Source: Nocardia sputorum (GTDB taxonomy: Bacteria; Actinomycetota; Actinomycetes; Mycobacteriales; Mycobacteriaceae). From it: a stretch of DNA of 64,000 nt. Made by a program: the position numbers and the translations under genes. Below are positions 9,186 through 18,030 of the stretch, piece after piece. Numbering within the stretch: position 1 is the stretch's first letter; every line of letters begins with the position of its first letter. The notes under the pieces are model-generated. The model was not told the origin of the DNA and did not search any database. It was given only the letters and a program-made list of their open reading frames with translations. The DNA lies in the NCBI RefSeq assembly GCF_027924405.1, contig NZ_AP026978.1, forward strand, positions 4,092,001 through 4,156,000, written 5' to 3'.

Positions 9186-10583
9186 GTGTCAGACAGTGGT
9201 ATCGACCTGCGCTCCTACGTGCCGGCGGAGGAGATCCTGGCCCGCGGACGGGCCTTGCGTCAGCGGGTTCCGGTCATCGTCAGGGACCGGGAGGCCACGA
9301 GCGTGCGGCGCCCCGGGGTGCTCGACTTCGTCGCGGCGAGCAACGCAGGCCGGCTACCGCACCTGATCCCGCTGCGGATCGGGCGGATGATCGCCTCGCC
9401 GTTCACCTTCTACCGGGGCGCGGCGGGTCTCATGGCGGCCGATCTGGCCGGTGGCCCGGACAGTGGGCTCACCGCCCAGCTGTGTGGTGACGCGCACGCG
9501 GCGAACTTCGGCCTGTACGGCACCGCACGCGGCGAGATCATCATGGACATCAACGATTTCGACGAGACCGTGCCCGGCCCGTGGGAGTGGGATCTGGAGC
9601 GCCTCGCGGCCGGCCTGGTGCTGGCCGGGCGCGAGGCGGGCGCCGACGAGGACGAATGCCGCACCGCGGCGCGCGACGCCGCCCGCTCCTACCGCCTCGC
9701 CGTGGACGAACTGGCCGCGATGCCGTTCATGGCGTCCTGGTGCGCGCTGCCCGACGAGTCGGTGATCGCCCGCGCCAAGGCCGACGCCCTGCTCGACGAC
9801 TTCAAGAAGGCCGCCAAGAAGGCGCGCAAGAACACCAGCGCCAAAGTGGTCGCCAAGTGGACCGAGCACCTCGAGGATCACCAGACCGGAATCCGCAAGC
9901 ACCGCTTCGTCAGCGATCCCCCGATTCTCACCGCGGTGGACGAGCACGTCGCGGAAGCGGTGATCGGCGGGCTCGAGCGCTACGCGGGCACCCTGCCCGA
10001 GTCGCGGCGCACCCTGCTGACTCGATTCGCGGTGTCCGACGTCGCCTTCCGGATCGTCGGGACCGGCAGCGTCGGCCTGCACAGCTACCTCGCGCTGCTG
10101 CACGGCAACGACGGCGAGGCACTGGTCCTGCAGGTGAAGCAGGCCGCCCCGGCGGCGCTCGCCCCGTTCCTGCCCGCCCCCACCGTGCGGCACGAGGGTG
10201 AGCGAATCGTGCAGGGCGCCAGGCTGGTCCAGGCCGAGTCGGACATCCTGCTGGGCTGGACCTCCCTCGATCCGACCGGCGACGGCACCGAACTGCCGTT
10301 CATCGTCCGGCAATTCCGCAATATGAAGGGCAGCATCGATCCCGCCGAACTACCCGCCGACGATCTCGACGACTACGGACGGCTGGCCGGCGCACTGCTG
10401 GCCCGGGCCCACTCCCGTTCGCTGGATCCGCGGCTGCTCTCGGGATACCTGGGCGGCGACGAGCGCTTCGACGCCGCGGTGGCCGCGTTCGCGGTGCGCT
10501 ACGCCGACCGCACCGAGGCCGACCATGCCGAACTGGTCGAGGCGGTGCGGGCGGGCCGGATCGAAGCCGCGGACTCGGAGTAG
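9186..10583 (+). CDS. DUF2252 family protein (kinase-like fold)
   Basis: Uncharacterised protein of 465 residues. It carries phosphotransferase-like motifs: GDAHAANFG (101-109), resembling the Brenner motif of aminoglycoside/choline kinases, and DINDFDET (121-128), then WDLERLAAGLVLAGREAG. The C-terminal half has LQVKQAAP and IVRQFRNMKG. These are typical of DUF2252, which is common in actinomycetes and has no established substrate. The start is the GTG at 9186; no good ribosome site is seen, so translation may begin near the 5' end of the mRNA or be coupled to the GMC gene 50 bp upstream. Confidence 0.82.
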   Translation: MSDSGIDLRSYVPAEEILARGRALRQRVPVIVRDREATSVRRPGVLDFVAASNAGRLPHLIPLRIGRMIASPFTFYRGAAGLMAADLAGGPDSGLTAQLCGDAHAANFGLYGTARGEIIMDINDFDETVPGPWEWDLERLAAGLVLAGREAGADEDECRTAARDAARSYRLAVDELAAMPFMASWCALPDESVIARAKADALLDDFKKAAKKARKNTSAKVVAKWTEHLEDHQTGIRKHRFVSDPPILTAVDEHVAEAVIGGLERYAGTLPESRRTLLTRFAVSDVAFRIVGTGSVGLHSYLALLHGNDGEALVLQVKQAAPAALAPFLPAPTVRHEGERIVQGARLVQAESDILLGWTSLDPTGDGTELPFIVRQFRNMKGSIDPAELPADDLDDYGRLAGALLARAHSRSLDPRLLSGYLGGDERFDAAVAAFAVRYADRTEADHAELVEAVRAGRIEAADSE

Positions 10584-10696
10584 CGCGTCCGCCGGGCCGC
10601 GTCCGACACGCCGCCGCTCGGCACGGGCGCGGCGAATCCGTTGCGGCACCTCGTATCCTGTCCACTGTCGAGTGTCGACGTGAAGGGTGGCCGCCA

Positions 10697-11593
10697 ATGC
10701 TCGTGCGAGTCCAGAACGCCGCGGGAACGAATGCCGAGCGCACGCTGATCGATTGGCTGCGCACCTGGAAGGACTCCTCGAGTCCGCACGGTGTCGCGAC
10801 GATCACCTGCGGCCTGTTCCACAAGGATCGGCTGCACCAGTTCGACGCGGTGATCTGGACGCCGACCAGCTGCGTGGTGATCGAAGCCGACGCGCTGGTC
10901 GCCCGCCAGGACGGGGTCCTCGAGGTCCCCTTGAACGGCGAGTGGACCATCAACGGCGAGCCGGTCGCGACCGAGAGCCGTGATCGCCGCACACCGCTGG
11001 ACAAGTCGCGCGAGCACACCTTCGCGTTGCAGGAATGGCTGGCCGCCCGTGGTCTGGGGCAGCGCGTCGTGCACGGCGTCGCGCTGCTCGTCCCGTTGCC
11101 GGGCGCCCAGCTGCAGCTCGAGCAGCGGTGGGCCGATCCGAGTTTCGACGTCATCATCGGCGACGATCCGGGTCGGCTGCGGCACTACTTCGACGCGCTC
11201 GCCACCGAGGAGAAGTTTCTCTGGACGGCCAACGACGTCGCCGTCGCGTTCCGCGGCCTGGGTATCCTGCCCTATCTGCCCGCGCCGCAGGAACTGCTCA
11301 ACGAGGGCTTCCTCGGCCCGATCGACATCACGCTCTGGCACGGCGGCCCCAACCAGGCCCAAGCGGAGGCCTACGCGGAGGAACTCGCGCAGGCCGAGCG
11401 CGAGGCGCAGGCGTCCCGCTTCGTCGTCCGCGCGCCGTGGTACAGCCCGTGGAAGCTGTATCCGCGGGAGTCCGGCGACCTCGACTTGGGCCGCGCGGTG
11501 ATGCGCACCGTCCTGGCCATCGGCATGGTTATCGCCTTCGTGTGGGTGCTGTGGTTCCTGGTCACCGCGCTCGGGGCGTACGGACCGGGCTGA
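10697..11593 (+). CDS. NERD-domain membrane-anchored protein
   Basis: Protein of 298 residues with an N-terminal nuclease-related (NERD) domain. GTNAERTLIDWL (about 10-21) and HQFDAVIWTPTSCVVIEADA (about 47-66) give the Glu, Asp and Glu-x-Asp positions expected of a restriction-endonuclease-like core. The C-terminus has one strong membrane segment (TVLAIGMVIAFVWVLWFLVT, about 272-291). NERD proteins are thought to process nucleic acids, but this actinobacterial branch is uncharacterised. The ATG at 10697 has AAGGGTGG upstream. It stands alone, convergent with the acyl-CoA oxidase gene, whose 3' end is 31 bp away. Confidence 0.85.
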   Translation: MLVRVQNAAGTNAERTLIDWLRTWKDSSSPHGVATITCGLFHKDRLHQFDAVIWTPTSCVVIEADALVARQDGVLEVPLNGEWTINGEPVATESRDRRTPLDKSREHTFALQEWLAARGLGQRVVHGVALLVPLPGAQLQLEQRWADPSFDVIIGDDPGRLRHYFDALATEEKFLWTANDVAVAFRGLGILPYLPAPQELLNEGFLGPIDITLWHGGPNQAQAEAYAEELAQAEREAQASRFVVRAPWYSPWKLYPRESGDLDLGRAVMRTVLAIGMVIAFVWVLWFLVTALGAYGPG

Positions 11594-11624
11594 TCGGCCG
11601 CGAACGCGTGCGACGGCCCGGCCG

Positions 11625-13577
11625 CTACGACGAGGCCGGGATGGGCTGGGCCCGCTGGAAGACGCTCGCGTCATCGAGCATGGCCGCGCGCAGCATCGGC
11701 TCCGGCACGCCCATGGCCTCTACCAGCGTCAGCGCGTGCGGGCGCAGCCGGTCGACCAGCTCGTTCACGCCGCGGCGCACTGCCTTCGCCCGATCCACCG
11801 ACATGAACCGGTGCATGATGTACCAGGCCTGGTTCTCCTCGATGGTGGTGTAGACGAACAAGTCGCACATCCAGTCGGCGAGTTCGCGCGCGTCCGGATC
11901 CTCGATGTCGGCGATGCCCTCGATGAACGCCTCGAGCACCAGCCGGTCGATGTGCGCGGAGCCGGCGGCCAGGATGTGGTCCTGGGCGTTGTTGAAGGCC
12001 TCGAACGGACCGGTCTCCTCCGCCCTGGCGCGCAGCCGGTGCGCCGCGGTGCGGACCAGGTAATCCTCGCGGTCGGCGAACAACTGCAGCTGGACCGCCC
12101 GGCGCGACAGGTCGCCCTCGTCGATGGAGTCGTCGCCGCGGTCGCGCAGGGTCTGGATCAGCTGGCGCACGCCGGACCGCTTGCGCACGACGTCTCCGGC
12201 CATGGTCGCGGCGAAACGCACCCAGCCCAGTGCGTCCAGGTCACGCACCTCGTCGGCGTAGGACGTGAGCAGTTCCTTGGCGACCAACTGGGTGAGCACG
12301 ACGTTGTCGCCCTCGAAGGTGGTGAACACGTCGGTGTCCGCCTTCAACGTGACCAGCCGGTTCTCGGTCAGATAACCCGCGCCGCCGCACGCCTCGCGGC
12401 ATTCCTGTATCGCGCGGGTGGCGTGGGCGGTCTGCGCGACCTTCAGACCCGCGGCGCGCTTCTCCAGCGCGCGTTGCGCGCCCGCCTCGAGGTTCTGACC
12501 GGTCTGCACCAGATGCATCCGGCGCACCAGGTCGTTCTGCGCGAACGCGAGCGCGTAGGACTTCGCGACCAGCGGCAGCAGACGGCGCTGATGGCTGCGG
12601 TAATCCAGCAGCACGGTCTCCACACCGGTGTCCGGGTCGGAGAACTGGCGGCGCTGCAGCGCGTAGCGCACCGCGATGCTCAGGGCGACTCGCGCCCCCG
12701 CGGCCGCGGCGCCGCCGACGCTGACCCGCCCGCGCACCAGGGTGCCCAGCGTGGTGAAGAACCGGCGGCTGGGGTTCTCGATCTCGGAGCTGTAGGTGCC
12801 GTCCGGTGCGACGTCGGCGTAGCGGTTGAGCAGGTTCTCCCGCGGCACCCGCACGTGATCGAACACGATGCGCCCGTTGTCCACTCCGGGCAGGCCGCCC
12901 TTGAGGCCGTCGTCATAGGTGGTGACGCCGGGCAGGTCGGCGCCGTTCTCGTCGCGGATCGGCACCAGCAGGCAGTGCACGCCCTTGTTCTCGCCGCGCG
13001 TGATCAGCTGCGCGAACACCGCGGCCATCCGGGCGTGCTCGGCCGCGCCACCGATGTAGTCCTTGCGCGCCGACGGCGTCGGCGAGTGCACCACGAACTC
13101 CTGGGTGTCCGGGTCGTAGGTCGCCGTGGTCTCCAGGTTCGCGACGTCGCTGCCGTGGCCCGACTCGGTCATGGCGAAGCAGCCGAGCAGATCCAGCGAG
13201 ATCAAGCGCTCGATGTACTCCCGGTGCCGTTCGGTGCCGAGGTTCTCCACGGCGCCACCGAACAGCCCCCACTGCACCCCGGATTTCACCCACAGCGACA
13301 GGTCGGCGTACGCCAGCATCTCCAAACCGACCACCGCGGCGCCAGGCTCACTGGTACCGCCGTTCTCCCGGCGGAAGCCACGCTCGGCGAACCCCATCGT
13401 GGAGATCGCCTTCATCTGCTCGAGCACCCGCGCCCGAGCGGCCTTGTAGTCCTGATAGGGATCGGCGGTGAACTCGTCCCCGGCCAGCAGCGTCCGGGCT
13501 TCCTCCCGGACGGCCGCCCAGGGTCCGTCGAGTGCTGCGCGCAGATGGTCCGCCGTCGTTGCCGTGCCGCTAGTCAT
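11625..13577 (-). CDS. Acyl-CoA oxidase/dehydrogenase family flavoprotein
   Basis: FAD enzyme of 650 residues, the length of acyl-CoA oxidases rather than the usual 380-400-residue acyl-CoA dehydrogenases. It introduces the alpha-beta double bond in acyl-CoA. Visible features are CFAMTESGHGSDVANLETTA (the flavin/substrate loop), YALQRRQFS, CREACGGAGYLTENR, and FTTFEGDNVVL, whose Glu (about residue 422) is in the position of the catalytic base. The C-terminal region is the extra helical domain of the oxidase class. Its chain-length preference is unknown. The nearby TetR gene is divergent and probably controls the efflux genes instead. Confidence 0.88.
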   Translation of the reverse strand: MTSGTATTADHLRAALDGPWAAVREEARTLLAGDEFTADPYQDYKAARARVLEQMKAISTMGFAERGFRRENGGTSEPGAAVVGLEMLAYADLSLWVKSGVQWGLFGGAVENLGTERHREYIERLISLDLLGCFAMTESGHGSDVANLETTATYDPDTQEFVVHSPTPSARKDYIGGAAEHARMAAVFAQLITRGENKGVHCLLVPIRDENGADLPGVTTYDDGLKGGLPGVDNGRIVFDHVRVPRENLLNRYADVAPDGTYSSEIENPSRRFFTTLGTLVRGRVSVGGAAAAGARVALSIAVRYALQRRQFSDPDTGVETVLLDYRSHQRRLLPLVAKSYALAFAQNDLVRRMHLVQTGQNLEAGAQRALEKRAAGLKVAQTAHATRAIQECREACGGAGYLTENRLVTLKADTDVFTTFEGDNVVLTQLVAKELLTSYADEVRDLDALGWVRFAATMAGDVVRKRSGVRQLIQTLRDRGDDSIDEGDLSRRAVQLQLFADREDYLVRTAAHRLRARAEETGPFEAFNNAQDHILAAGSAHIDRLVLEAFIEGIADIEDPDARELADWMCDLFVYTTIEENQAWYIMHRFMSVDRAKAVRRGVNELVDRLRPHALTLVEAMGVPEPMLRAAMLDDASVFQRAQPIPASS

Positions 13578-13652
13578 GTCTCGACGATAGCCCCGTACAC
13601 GCGCGGCAAACCGTGACGCAGGACAAGTCGGCGTGCGGGTCTTGCTCGACCG

Positions 13653-13690
13653 CTGAACGAGTGTTTAATATACTGAACATGTGTTTAACC
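13653..13690 (+). promoter_or_regulatory. Leaderless promoter with two direct-repeat operator half-elements for the TetR/ABC operon
   Basis: Two direct repeats with a 20-bp period, CTGAACGAGTGTTTAA (13653) and CTGAACATGTGTTTAA (13673), flank a -10 hexamer TATACT (13669-13674). Each unit is also a degenerate dyad (TGAACA..TGTTTA). The -10 is six bases before the GTG at 13681, so transcription would start at the first codon and the second operator would cover the start codon itself. Autoregulation by the TetR protein is inferred from position and symmetry. Confidence 0.72.
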
Positions 13691-14334
13691 AACAGCCCGT
13701 TCCGCAAGGATCCGCCGAGGATCTGACCACCGCGGCGCGCATTCGCGATACCGCGATCGAGGTGTTCGGCGAACACGGATTCCAGGTCGGAGTCCGCAAG
13801 ATCGCCGCCGCCGCCGGCGTCTCCCCCGGGCTGGTCAACCATCACTTCGGTTCCAAGGACGGCCTGCGCGCCGCCTGCGACGACCGAGTGTTGCAGTTGA
13901 TCCGCGACGAGAAGGTCAAGGCGATCACCGCGTCGTCGGTGAAGGCGGGCATGCTCGACGCCCTGGCCGAAGTGGAGGCGTACGGGCCACTGGTCGCCTA
14001 TATGGTGCGCAGCCTGCAGGCGGGCGGACCGATGGCGGAATCATTGTTCGAGCACCTGGTCGCCGATGCCGAGGGTTATCTCGAGAAGGCGGTCGAGGCG
14101 GGCAGAATCAAGCCGAGCCGCGATCCGGCGGCACGCGCCCGCTATCTGATGATGCTGAACGTCGGCGCGACCATGCTGTACATGCAGATGCGCCAGCACC
14201 GCGACGAGACGATCGACTATCGCAAGGCGATCCGCGAGCTCACCGAAGAACTCACCCCACCGGCCCTGGAGTTCTACACCCAAGGGCTGTTCACCGATCC
14301 CACGATCTTGGACACATTCACCAAGGAGAAGTGA
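13681..14334 (+). CDS. TetR-family regulator of an ABC efflux operon (Rv1219c-like)
   Basis: Repressor-type protein of 217 residues. The N-terminal helix-turn-helix spans about residues 16-62 ([20 protein letters not shown] and [15 protein letters not shown]), and the rest is a helical ligand pocket. Its stop overlaps the ATG of the ABC ATPase gene, so the three genes form one operon, the arrangement of M. tuberculosis Rv1219c-Rv1218c-Rv1217c, where the TetR protein represses a multidrug exporter. The start is the GTG at 13681, probably on a leaderless transcript. The ligand is unknown. Confidence 0.9.
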   Translation: MFNQQPVPQGSAEDLTTAARIRDTAIEVFGEHGFQVGVRKIAAAAGVSPGLVNHHFGSKDGLRAACDDRVLQLIRDEKVKAITASSVKAGMLDALAEVEAYGPLVAYMVRSLQAGGPMAESLFEHLVADAEGYLEKAVEAGRIKPSRDPAARARYLMMLNVGATMLYMQMRQHRDETIDYRKAIRELTEELTPPALEFYTQGLFTDPTILDTFTKEK

Positions 14335-15266
14335 TGTCCGACATCATCGAAGTCCGCGATCTTCGCAAGACTTTCGGTCACGTCAACGCTCTGGACGGCC
14401 TCGACCTCACCGTCGCCGAGGGCGAGATCCACGGCTTCCTCGGCCCCAACGGAGCGGGCAAGTCCACCACCATCCGGGTCCTGCTGGGGATTCTGCGCGC
14501 CACCGGCGGGCAGGCCCGGCTGTTCGGCCGTGACCCGTGGGCGGACGCGGTCGCCCTGCACCGCGAATTGGCCTATGTGCCAGGCGATGTCACGCTGTGG
14601 CCGTCGCTGTCGGGTGGCGAGACCATCGATCTGCTGTCCCGGATGCGAGGTGGTCTCGACGAGCAACGGCGCGACGAGCTGATCGAGCGCTTCGACCTCG
14701 ACCCGCGCAAGAAGGCGCGCACCTATTCCAAGGGCAACCGCCAGAAGGTCGCGCTGGTCGCGGCGCTGGCCTCCGACGCCCGGCTGCTGCTGCTCGACGA
14801 GCCGACCTCGGGCCTGGATCCGTTGATGGAGCAGGTCTTCCGGGAGTGCGTGCAAGAGGCGCAAGAGCGCGGCGCGACCGTCCTGCTGTCGAGCCACATC
14901 CTGTCGGAGGTCGAGGTGCTCTGCGATCGGGTGACCATCATCCGCGCCGGGCGGACGGTGGAGAGCGGGTCGCTGGCCGACCTGCGCCACCTGTCGCGCA
15001 CCTCGATCACGGCCGAATTGACCGGCGACGCGGGCGATCTGAGCCGCATCCCGGGCGTGGAGGACATCGAGCTCGACGACCACACGCTGCGCTGCCAGGT
15101 CGACAACGAACACTTGGGCGAGCTGATCCGGGTACTCGGCGACGCCGGCGTGCGCAGCCTGACCAGCACGCCGCCGACGCTCGAGGAACTGTTCCTGCGG
15201 CACTACCACGTCGACGGTCACGGCGCCGAGTCCGCCGCGGACACCGGGGAGAAGGTGCGAGCATGA
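14334..15266 (+). CDS. ABC exporter ATP-binding protein
   Basis: ATPase of 310 residues of the drug-exporter class. Walker A is GPNGAGKST (38-46) and Walker B is [13 protein letters not shown]. The signature loop reads [15 protein letters not shown] in place of LSGGQ, a variant common in DrrA-like and Rv1218c-like exporters. The C-terminal extension (about 220-310) is typical of ABC-2 drug exporters. The ATG at 14334 overlaps the tetR stop and is preceded by AAGGAG. Its own stop overlaps the permease start (ATGA), so translation is coupled. It energises the membrane partner encoded next. Confidence 0.93.
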   Translation: MSDIIEVRDLRKTFGHVNALDGLDLTVAEGEIHGFLGPNGAGKSTTIRVLLGILRATGGQARLFGRDPWADAVALHRELAYVPGDVTLWPSLSGGETIDLLSRMRGGLDEQRRDELIERFDLDPRKKARTYSKGNRQKVALVAALASDARLLLLDEPTSGLDPLMEQVFRECVQEAQERGATVLLSSHILSEVEVLCDRVTIIRAGRTVESGSLADLRHLSRTSITAELTGDAGDLSRIPGVEDIELDDHTLRCQVDNEHLGELIRVLGDAGVRSLTSTPPTLEELFLRHYHVDGHGAESAADTGEKVRA

Positions 15267-16897
15267 CCACCGCCATCGCCGGCCGCGCCGCGGCGGCGCC
15301 GGCGTTCGCCGTATCCGGCGACTTCGCGGGCACCGGGCAATTGCTCCGGCTGTACCTGCGGCGCGACCGGATCGTGCTGCCGCTGTGGACGCTGCTCATC
15401 GGCCTCATGCCCGCGTTCCAAGTCGTCAGCATCAAAGATCTCTACGACAACCAAGCGTCCCTGGACAGCTTCGCGCGCACGACGGCCGACAGCCCCGCGC
15501 TCATCGCCATGTACGGCCCGGTGTTCAGTTCGGCTCTGGGTTCGATCGGCACCTGGAAAGCCGGCGCCATGTACACCATGATCGCCATCGCCACGGTGCT
15601 CACGGTGATCCGGCACACCCGGGTCGAGGAGGAGACCGGGCGCGCGGAACTGGTGGGCGCCACCAGCATCGGGCGTTTCGCCGGTCTCACCGCCACCCTG
15701 ATCATGACCTATGCGGGGGCGTTGCTCGCCGGCGTCGTGTGCGCCTTGTCGCTCTATGGCACCGATCTTCCGCTCGCGGGATCGATCGCCTTCGGCTCCG
15801 CGCTCGCCGCGTCGGGCCTCGTCTGGGCGGCCGTCGCGGCGGTCGCCGCGCAAGTCAGCGCCGGTGCGCGGGTGGCGCGCGGCGTGGCGTTCGGCGCCCT
15901 CGGGGCGGCCTTCGCCCTGCGTGCGGTCGGCGACGCCGGAAACAGCGTGCTGTCCTGGTTCTCGCCGATCGGATGGTCGCTACAGATCCGCCCGTACGCC
16001 GAGGAACGCTGGTGGGTGCTGCTGCCCTTCGCCGCGCTCGCGGTGGGAGGCACCGTGCTGGCGTACGCGTTGCTCGGTAACCGCGACGTCGGTTCCGGAC
16101 TCATCGCGGAGCGTCCCGGGCCGCCCACGGCGGCGGGCTTCCTGTCCGGCCCGGTCGGGTTGGCCTGGCGATTGCAGCGCGGCACCCTGCTGGCGTGGAC
16201 GGTCGGCTTCGCCCTGTACGGCCTGCTGATCGGCGGCGCGGTGAACAGCGTCGGCGACATGCTCGACGGCAGCGCGTCCATCCGGGACATGGTCACCCGG
16301 ATGGGCGGCTCCGAGCAGTTGCAGCAGTCGTTCATCACCTACGCGATCACGATGCTGGCCGCGGCCGCGTCGGCCTACTCGATCTCCGCCGCCCTGCGGC
16401 TGCACGACGAGGAGACCAGCGCCCGGGTCGAGGCCACGCTGTCCGGCGCTGTCGGCCGCGTCCGCTACGCGCTCAGCCACATCGGCTTCGCGCTGCTCGG
16501 CCCCGCCGCGGCACTGCTGATCTCCGGTGTGGCGATCGGCATCGTGTACGGCGCCACCGGCGGCGACGTCGGCACGAGACTCGGCCAGTCGATCGGCGCC
16601 GCCGCCGTCCAGGTGCCCGCGATCTGGGTCGTCACGGGCATCGCGGTCGCCCTCTACGGTGTCGCACCGCGGTTCGCCCCGGTCGCGTGGGGCGTGCTCA
16701 GCGCCATGGTGGTGATCTTCTTCGTAGGTTCCCTGGACGGGCTGCCGCAGGGGGTGGTCGATCTGGTGCCGTTCGTGCACCCGCCGAAGGTGCCCGGCGC
16801 CGAATTCCAGGCACAGCCCCTGCTGTGGCTGCTCGCGATCGCCGCACTGCTGCTCGCCATCGGCGTCACCGCCTTCCGCAGACGCGACCTGCGCTGA
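15263..16897 (+). CDS. ABC exporter membrane protein (polyketide-antibiotic exporter family)
   Basis: Integral membrane protein of 544 residues with about 12 hydrophobic segments in two similar halves, each opening with an [19 protein letters not shown] or [23 protein letters not shown] helix. This two-unit layout matches the TnrB3/Rv1217c group of putative polyketide exporters. It starts at the ATG at 15263, overlapping the ATPase stop by four bases, and is the last gene before the hairpin at 16909. With the ATPase it should export a hydrophobic drug or secondary metabolite; the substrate is not predictable from the sequence. Confidence 0.9.
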   Translation: MTTAIAGRAAAAPAFAVSGDFAGTGQLLRLYLRRDRIVLPLWTLLIGLMPAFQVVSIKDLYDNQASLDSFARTTADSPALIAMYGPVFSSALGSIGTWKAGAMYTMIAIATVLTVIRHTRVEEETGRAELVGATSIGRFAGLTATLIMTYAGALLAGVVCALSLYGTDLPLAGSIAFGSALAASGLVWAAVAAVAAQVSAGARVARGVAFGALGAAFALRAVGDAGNSVLSWFSPIGWSLQIRPYAEERWWVLLPFAALAVGGTVLAYALLGNRDVGSGLIAERPGPPTAAGFLSGPVGLAWRLQRGTLLAWTVGFALYGLLIGGAVNSVGDMLDGSASIRDMVTRMGGSEQLQQSFITYAITMLAAAASAYSISAALRLHDEETSARVEATLSGAVGRVRYALSHIGFALLGPAAALLISGVAIGIVYGATGGDVGTRLGQSIGAAAVQVPAIWVVTGIAVALYGVAPRFAPVAWGVLSAMVVIFFVGSLDGLPQGVVDLVPFVHPPKVPGAEFQAQPLLWLLAIAALLLAIGVTAFRRRDLR

Positions 16898-16908
16898 CAC
16901 CGCCCTCC

Positions 16909-16937
16909 GGCCCGCGCGAATCCGCTTCGCGCGGGCC
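16909..16937 (+). terminator. Intrinsic terminator of the TetR/ABC operon
   Basis: A perfect 12-bp inverted repeat (GGCCCGCGCGAA and TTCGCGCGGGCC) with a 5-nt loop sits 11 bp after the permease stop and is followed by a pyrimidine-rich GCTTCTCGTTC. There is no long U-tract, as is usual in high-GC actinomycetes. Confidence 0.85.
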
Positions 16938-17038
16938 GCTTCTCGTTCGGAGGGCAGCTCGGCCCGGTCGTAGCAGGCATGCTCGCGCGTCCGCTGGTCA
17001 CCCGATTCGTCGCCGCACCCGATGGCGCGCCGAACGGG

Positions 17039-17908
17039 TCAGCCGCTGTGCTCGATCCCGAGCTTCCCGGCCAATCGCGCGAGGTAGGCCCGCACGTCCT
17101 CGGTGGGACGATCGGGCAATCCGAAGACCGCCTCGGTGACACCGGCTTCGGCCCAGCGCGCCAGCTGTGCCGCGTCGTGCCGACCGGCGAGGGCGACGAC
17201 CTCGGGACTGTCCGCGCGCCCGTGCTCGCGCCAGATCCGGCGCAGCAGCGCGAGCTTCTCGTCGAGGCCGTCCTCGGTCGGCGTGGTGATCCATCCGTCG
17301 GCGTGCTTCGCCAGCCAGATGAAATTCTTCTCGGTGCCCGCCGCGCCGAGCAGCACCGGAATGCGTTTCTGCACCGGCTTCGGCCACGACCAGCTGGCGC
17401 CGAAGGTGACGAACTCGCCGTCGAAACCGGCTTCCTCTTCGGTCCACAGCACCCGCATGGCCTCCAGATGCTCGCGCAGCACCGTCCTGCGCTTTCCCGC
17501 GGGCACGCCGTGGTGGGCCAGTTCGTCGGTGTTCCAGCCGAATCCGACACCGAGACTCACCCGGCCGCCGGACAGGTGGTCCAGCGAGGCGATGGTCTTG
17601 GCCAAGGTGATCGGATGGTGTTCGGCGGGCAGTGCCACCGCGGTGGACAACCCGATGCGCTCGGTCACGGACGCCGCGGTCCCGAGCGCGACCCACGGGT
17701 CGAGCGTCCGCAGGTACCGGTCGTCGGGCAGGCTCGCATCGCCGGTGCGCGGGTGCGCCGCGGCCCGCACCACCGGGATGTGAGTGTGCTCTGGCACGTA
17801 GAACGTGTCGAATCCGGCACGTTCGGCGGCCAGCGCCGCATCCGCGGGGGTGATGCCCCGATCGCTGGTGAACAACACGATTCCGTACCGCACCGCACGC
17901 GCTCCCAT
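17039..17908 (-). CDS. LLM-class F420-dependent oxidoreductase
   Basis: Luciferase-like TIM-barrel oxidoreductase of 289 residues, probably using reduced coenzyme F420. The characteristic elements are FDTFYVPEHTHIP near the N-terminus, LGVGFGWNTDELAHHGVP (about 140-157), KRIPVLLGAAG and HADGWITTP. I start it at the ATG at 17908; an in-frame codon at 17974 would run back through the palindrome at 17918-17931, which is better read as an operator. KstR-regulated F420 enzymes of this class (for example Rv3520c) are known in mycobacterial sterol catabolism, and the perfect KstR-type box suggests a role of that kind. The substrate is unknown. Confidence 0.87.
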   Translation of the reverse strand: MGARAVRYGIVLFTSDRGITPADAALAAERAGFDTFYVPEHTHIPVVRAAAHPRTGDASLPDDRYLRTLDPWVALGTAASVTERIGLSTAVALPAEHHPITLAKTIASLDHLSGGRVSLGVGFGWNTDELAHHGVPAGKRRTVLREHLEAMRVLWTEEEAGFDGEFVTFGASWSWPKPVQKRIPVLLGAAGTEKNFIWLAKHADGWITTPTEDGLDEKLALLRRIWREHGRADSPEVVALAGRHDAAQLARWAEAGVTEAVFGLPDRPTEDVRAYLARLAGKLGIEHSG

Positions 17909-17917
17909 CGCCAAAAT

Positions 17918-17931
17918 TAGAACAAGTTCTA
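17918..17931 (-). promoter_or_regulatory. Perfect KstR-type operator upstream of the F420-dependent oxidoreductase
   Basis: TAGAACTTGTTCTA (minus strand) is a perfect inverted repeat with a 2-bp centre and fits the published KstR consensus TNNAACNNGTTNNA at every fixed position. It ends 10 bp before the ATG at 17908 and partly overlaps a TAATTT -10-like hexamer, an ideal place for repression. KstR is the TetR-family repressor of cholesterol catabolism and is de-repressed by 3-oxo-cholestenoyl-CoA. Confidence 0.82.
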
Positions 17932-18030
17932 TCACGATTCCTTCGCGCCACCAAGGGCGCGGCGCAGCCGGCACGCCCGTCGCGACCCGCGCGGATGCCG
18001 AGCAGTCATCGGATGACTAGGTTCGCGTCC

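Noticed and set aside
11736..13616. A 626-residue frame antisense to the acyl-CoA oxidase gene
   Set aside because: Shadow frame; biased composition, no motif, no ribosome site.
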